Assembly: GCF_900176305.1 (NCBI RefSeq)
Contig: NZ_FWXH01000005.1
Span: 124,001-188,000, forward strand
Origin: Clostridium acidisoli DSM 12555
GTDB taxonomy: Bacteria; Bacillota; Clostridia; Clostridiales; Clostridiaceae
Direction of reading: 5' to 3'
Length of the DNA: 64,000 nucleotides
Numbering within the stretch: position 1 is the stretch's first letter; every line of letters begins with the position of its first letter. A program made the position numbers and the translations under genes. This document shows, piece by piece, positions 63,281 to 64,000 of the stretch. Below the pieces are notes generated by a model, which was not told where the DNA came from, did not search any database, and worked only from the letters and a program-made list of their open reading frames with translations.

Positions 63281-64000
63281 ATGATTGATAATGAACAAAT
63301 GATTTCAAAGATATATAAGATAATAGAAGATTCCAAGGAAAAAGTAAATAAAGATTATTATAGATTGAATTATCACATAATGCCACCGGTAGGTTTTTTA
63401 AATGATCCTAATGGATTCATACAAATAAACGGTGAATATCATTTATTTTATCAGTTTAATCCATTTTATCCTGAAGATAAAAAAGTTTGTTGGGCTCATT
63501 TGAAAAGTACGGATTTAATTACATGGGAATGGTTACCAATAGCCTTGCTTCCTATAGAGTGGTATGAGAGCCATGGATGTTATTCAGGAAGTGCAGTTAA
63601 TAATAATGGTATTTTTACTTTGATTTATACAGGTAATGTTAAAAATTCAATGGGTGTTAGAGAAACTTATCAATGTTTAGCTGAAAGTAAGGATGGCATA
63701 AATTTTAAAAAATATATAGATAATCCTGTAATTTATAATCAACCAGAAGGATATACAAGACATTTTAGAGACCCTAAGGTTTGGAAGCATAATAATTTAT
63801 GGTATACAGTAATTGGTGCACAAACCGAAAAGAAACAGGGAACTACACTTTTATATAGTTCCATAGATTTAGTTAAGTGGACTAAAATTGGCGAACTTGA
63901 CAGCCTAATGAAAGATTTTGGATATATGTGGGAGTGTCCTAATTTATTTACTATAGATCACAAAGATGTTTTACTTTTTTGTCCTCAAGGTGTAAAATTA
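63281..64000 (+). CDS. scrB: Sucrose-6-phosphate hydrolase (GH32), 3' end outside window
   Basis: 240 codons visible, open to the window end. Catalytic motifs of intracellular GH32: GFLNDPNGFIQINGEYHLFY (nucleophile Asp, about 40), HFRDPKVW (about 165) and MWECPNLF (about 225). It splits sucrose-6-phosphate into glucose-6-P and fructose. No signal peptide, unlike the levanase at the window start. Start ATG 63281 follows GGTGATTGG, 13 bp after scrK. Confidence 0.95.
   Translation, partial: MIDNEQMISKIYKIIEDSKEKVNKDYYRLNYHIMPPVGFLNDPNGFIQINGEYHLFYQFNPFYPEDKKVCWAHLKSTDLITWEWLPIALLPIEWYESHGCYSGSAVNNNGIFTLIYTGNVKNSMGVRETYQCLAESKDGINFKKYIDNPVIYNQPEGYTRHFRDPKVWKHNNLWYTVIGAQTEKKQGTTLLYSSIDLVKWTKIGELDSLMKDFGYMWECPNLFTIDHKDVLLFCPQGVKL

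Noticed and set aside
1-64000. CRISPR array, tRNA or rRNA genes, prophage
   Set aside because: No regularly spaced repeats, no tRNA cloverleaf or rRNA sequence, and no phage structural genes were seen.

Overview
The window reads as a chromosomal segment of a low-GC, anaerobic, sugar-fermenting Firmicute, most likely Clostridium sensu stricto. The signs are very AT-rich DNA with AAGGAGG-type ribosome sites, a rubrerythrin, a bifurcating EtfAB/D-lactate dehydrogenase operon, FeoAB, a T-box-controlled archaeal-type ProRS, LicT/SacT-type antitermination of a sucrose PTS operon, and soluble chemotaxis-like sensors. No rRNA, tRNA, CRISPR array or phage module was seen.

Layout. 1-3.55 kb: 3' part of a very large secreted fructan hydrolase (GH32 with inserted and appended binding modules). 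3.83-5.19 kb: a decayed IS3-family (IS150-type) element. 5.2-20.8 kb: an accessory stretch of regulator-plus-effector pairs. It holds TetR/MFS pump, TetR/SRPBCC, old yellow enzyme/HxlR/tautomerase/ferredoxin-nitroreductase, a four-subunit mannose-family PTS, an orphan NarL regulator, MarR/acyl hydrolase, a nitroreductase and a QueG-like iron-sulfur protein. Several pairs have unusually clear palindromic operators. 20.8-24.3 kb: a MarR regulator, a chemoreceptor and small genes of unknown function, one flanked by ~90-bp direct repeats. 24.4-33.7 kb: AlkC, TruA, rubrerythrin, a GGDEF/EAL protein, a methyltransferase, CheY-CheX and CheX, a frameshifted chemoreceptor-like pseudogene and an EamA permease.

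33.9-39.6 kb: a GntR-controlled lactate operon (etfB, etfA, FAD dehydrogenase, larA). 39.6-41.6 kb: two SatD-family proteins and a DUF3307 membrane protein. 41.8-44.0 kb: feoA-feoB-small Cys-rich protein behind a Fur-like box. 44.1-45.9 kb: T-box and proS, bracketed by two copies of a palindromic repeat that recurs between scrA and scrK. 46.1-50.2 kb: a heterodimeric ABC exporter behind a leader peptide and two cross-pairing hairpins, arranged like an attenuator. 50.3-54.5 kb (minus strand): ACT-thrB-hom-thrC. 54.8-58.8 kb: ftsH-helD. 58.8-64 kb: sucrose operon scrT-scrA-scrK-scrB with two RAT antiterminator sites; scrB runs off the end.

The genes converge on fructan and sucrose use: extracellular levanase, a lev-like PTS, and sucrose PTS with fructokinase and sucrose-6-P hydrolase. 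Around these sit detoxification, redox and signalling functions. The least explained items are the SatD/DUF3307 genes, the three-copy palindromic repeat, the ABC-exporter leader and the direct-repeat-flanked orphan gene.
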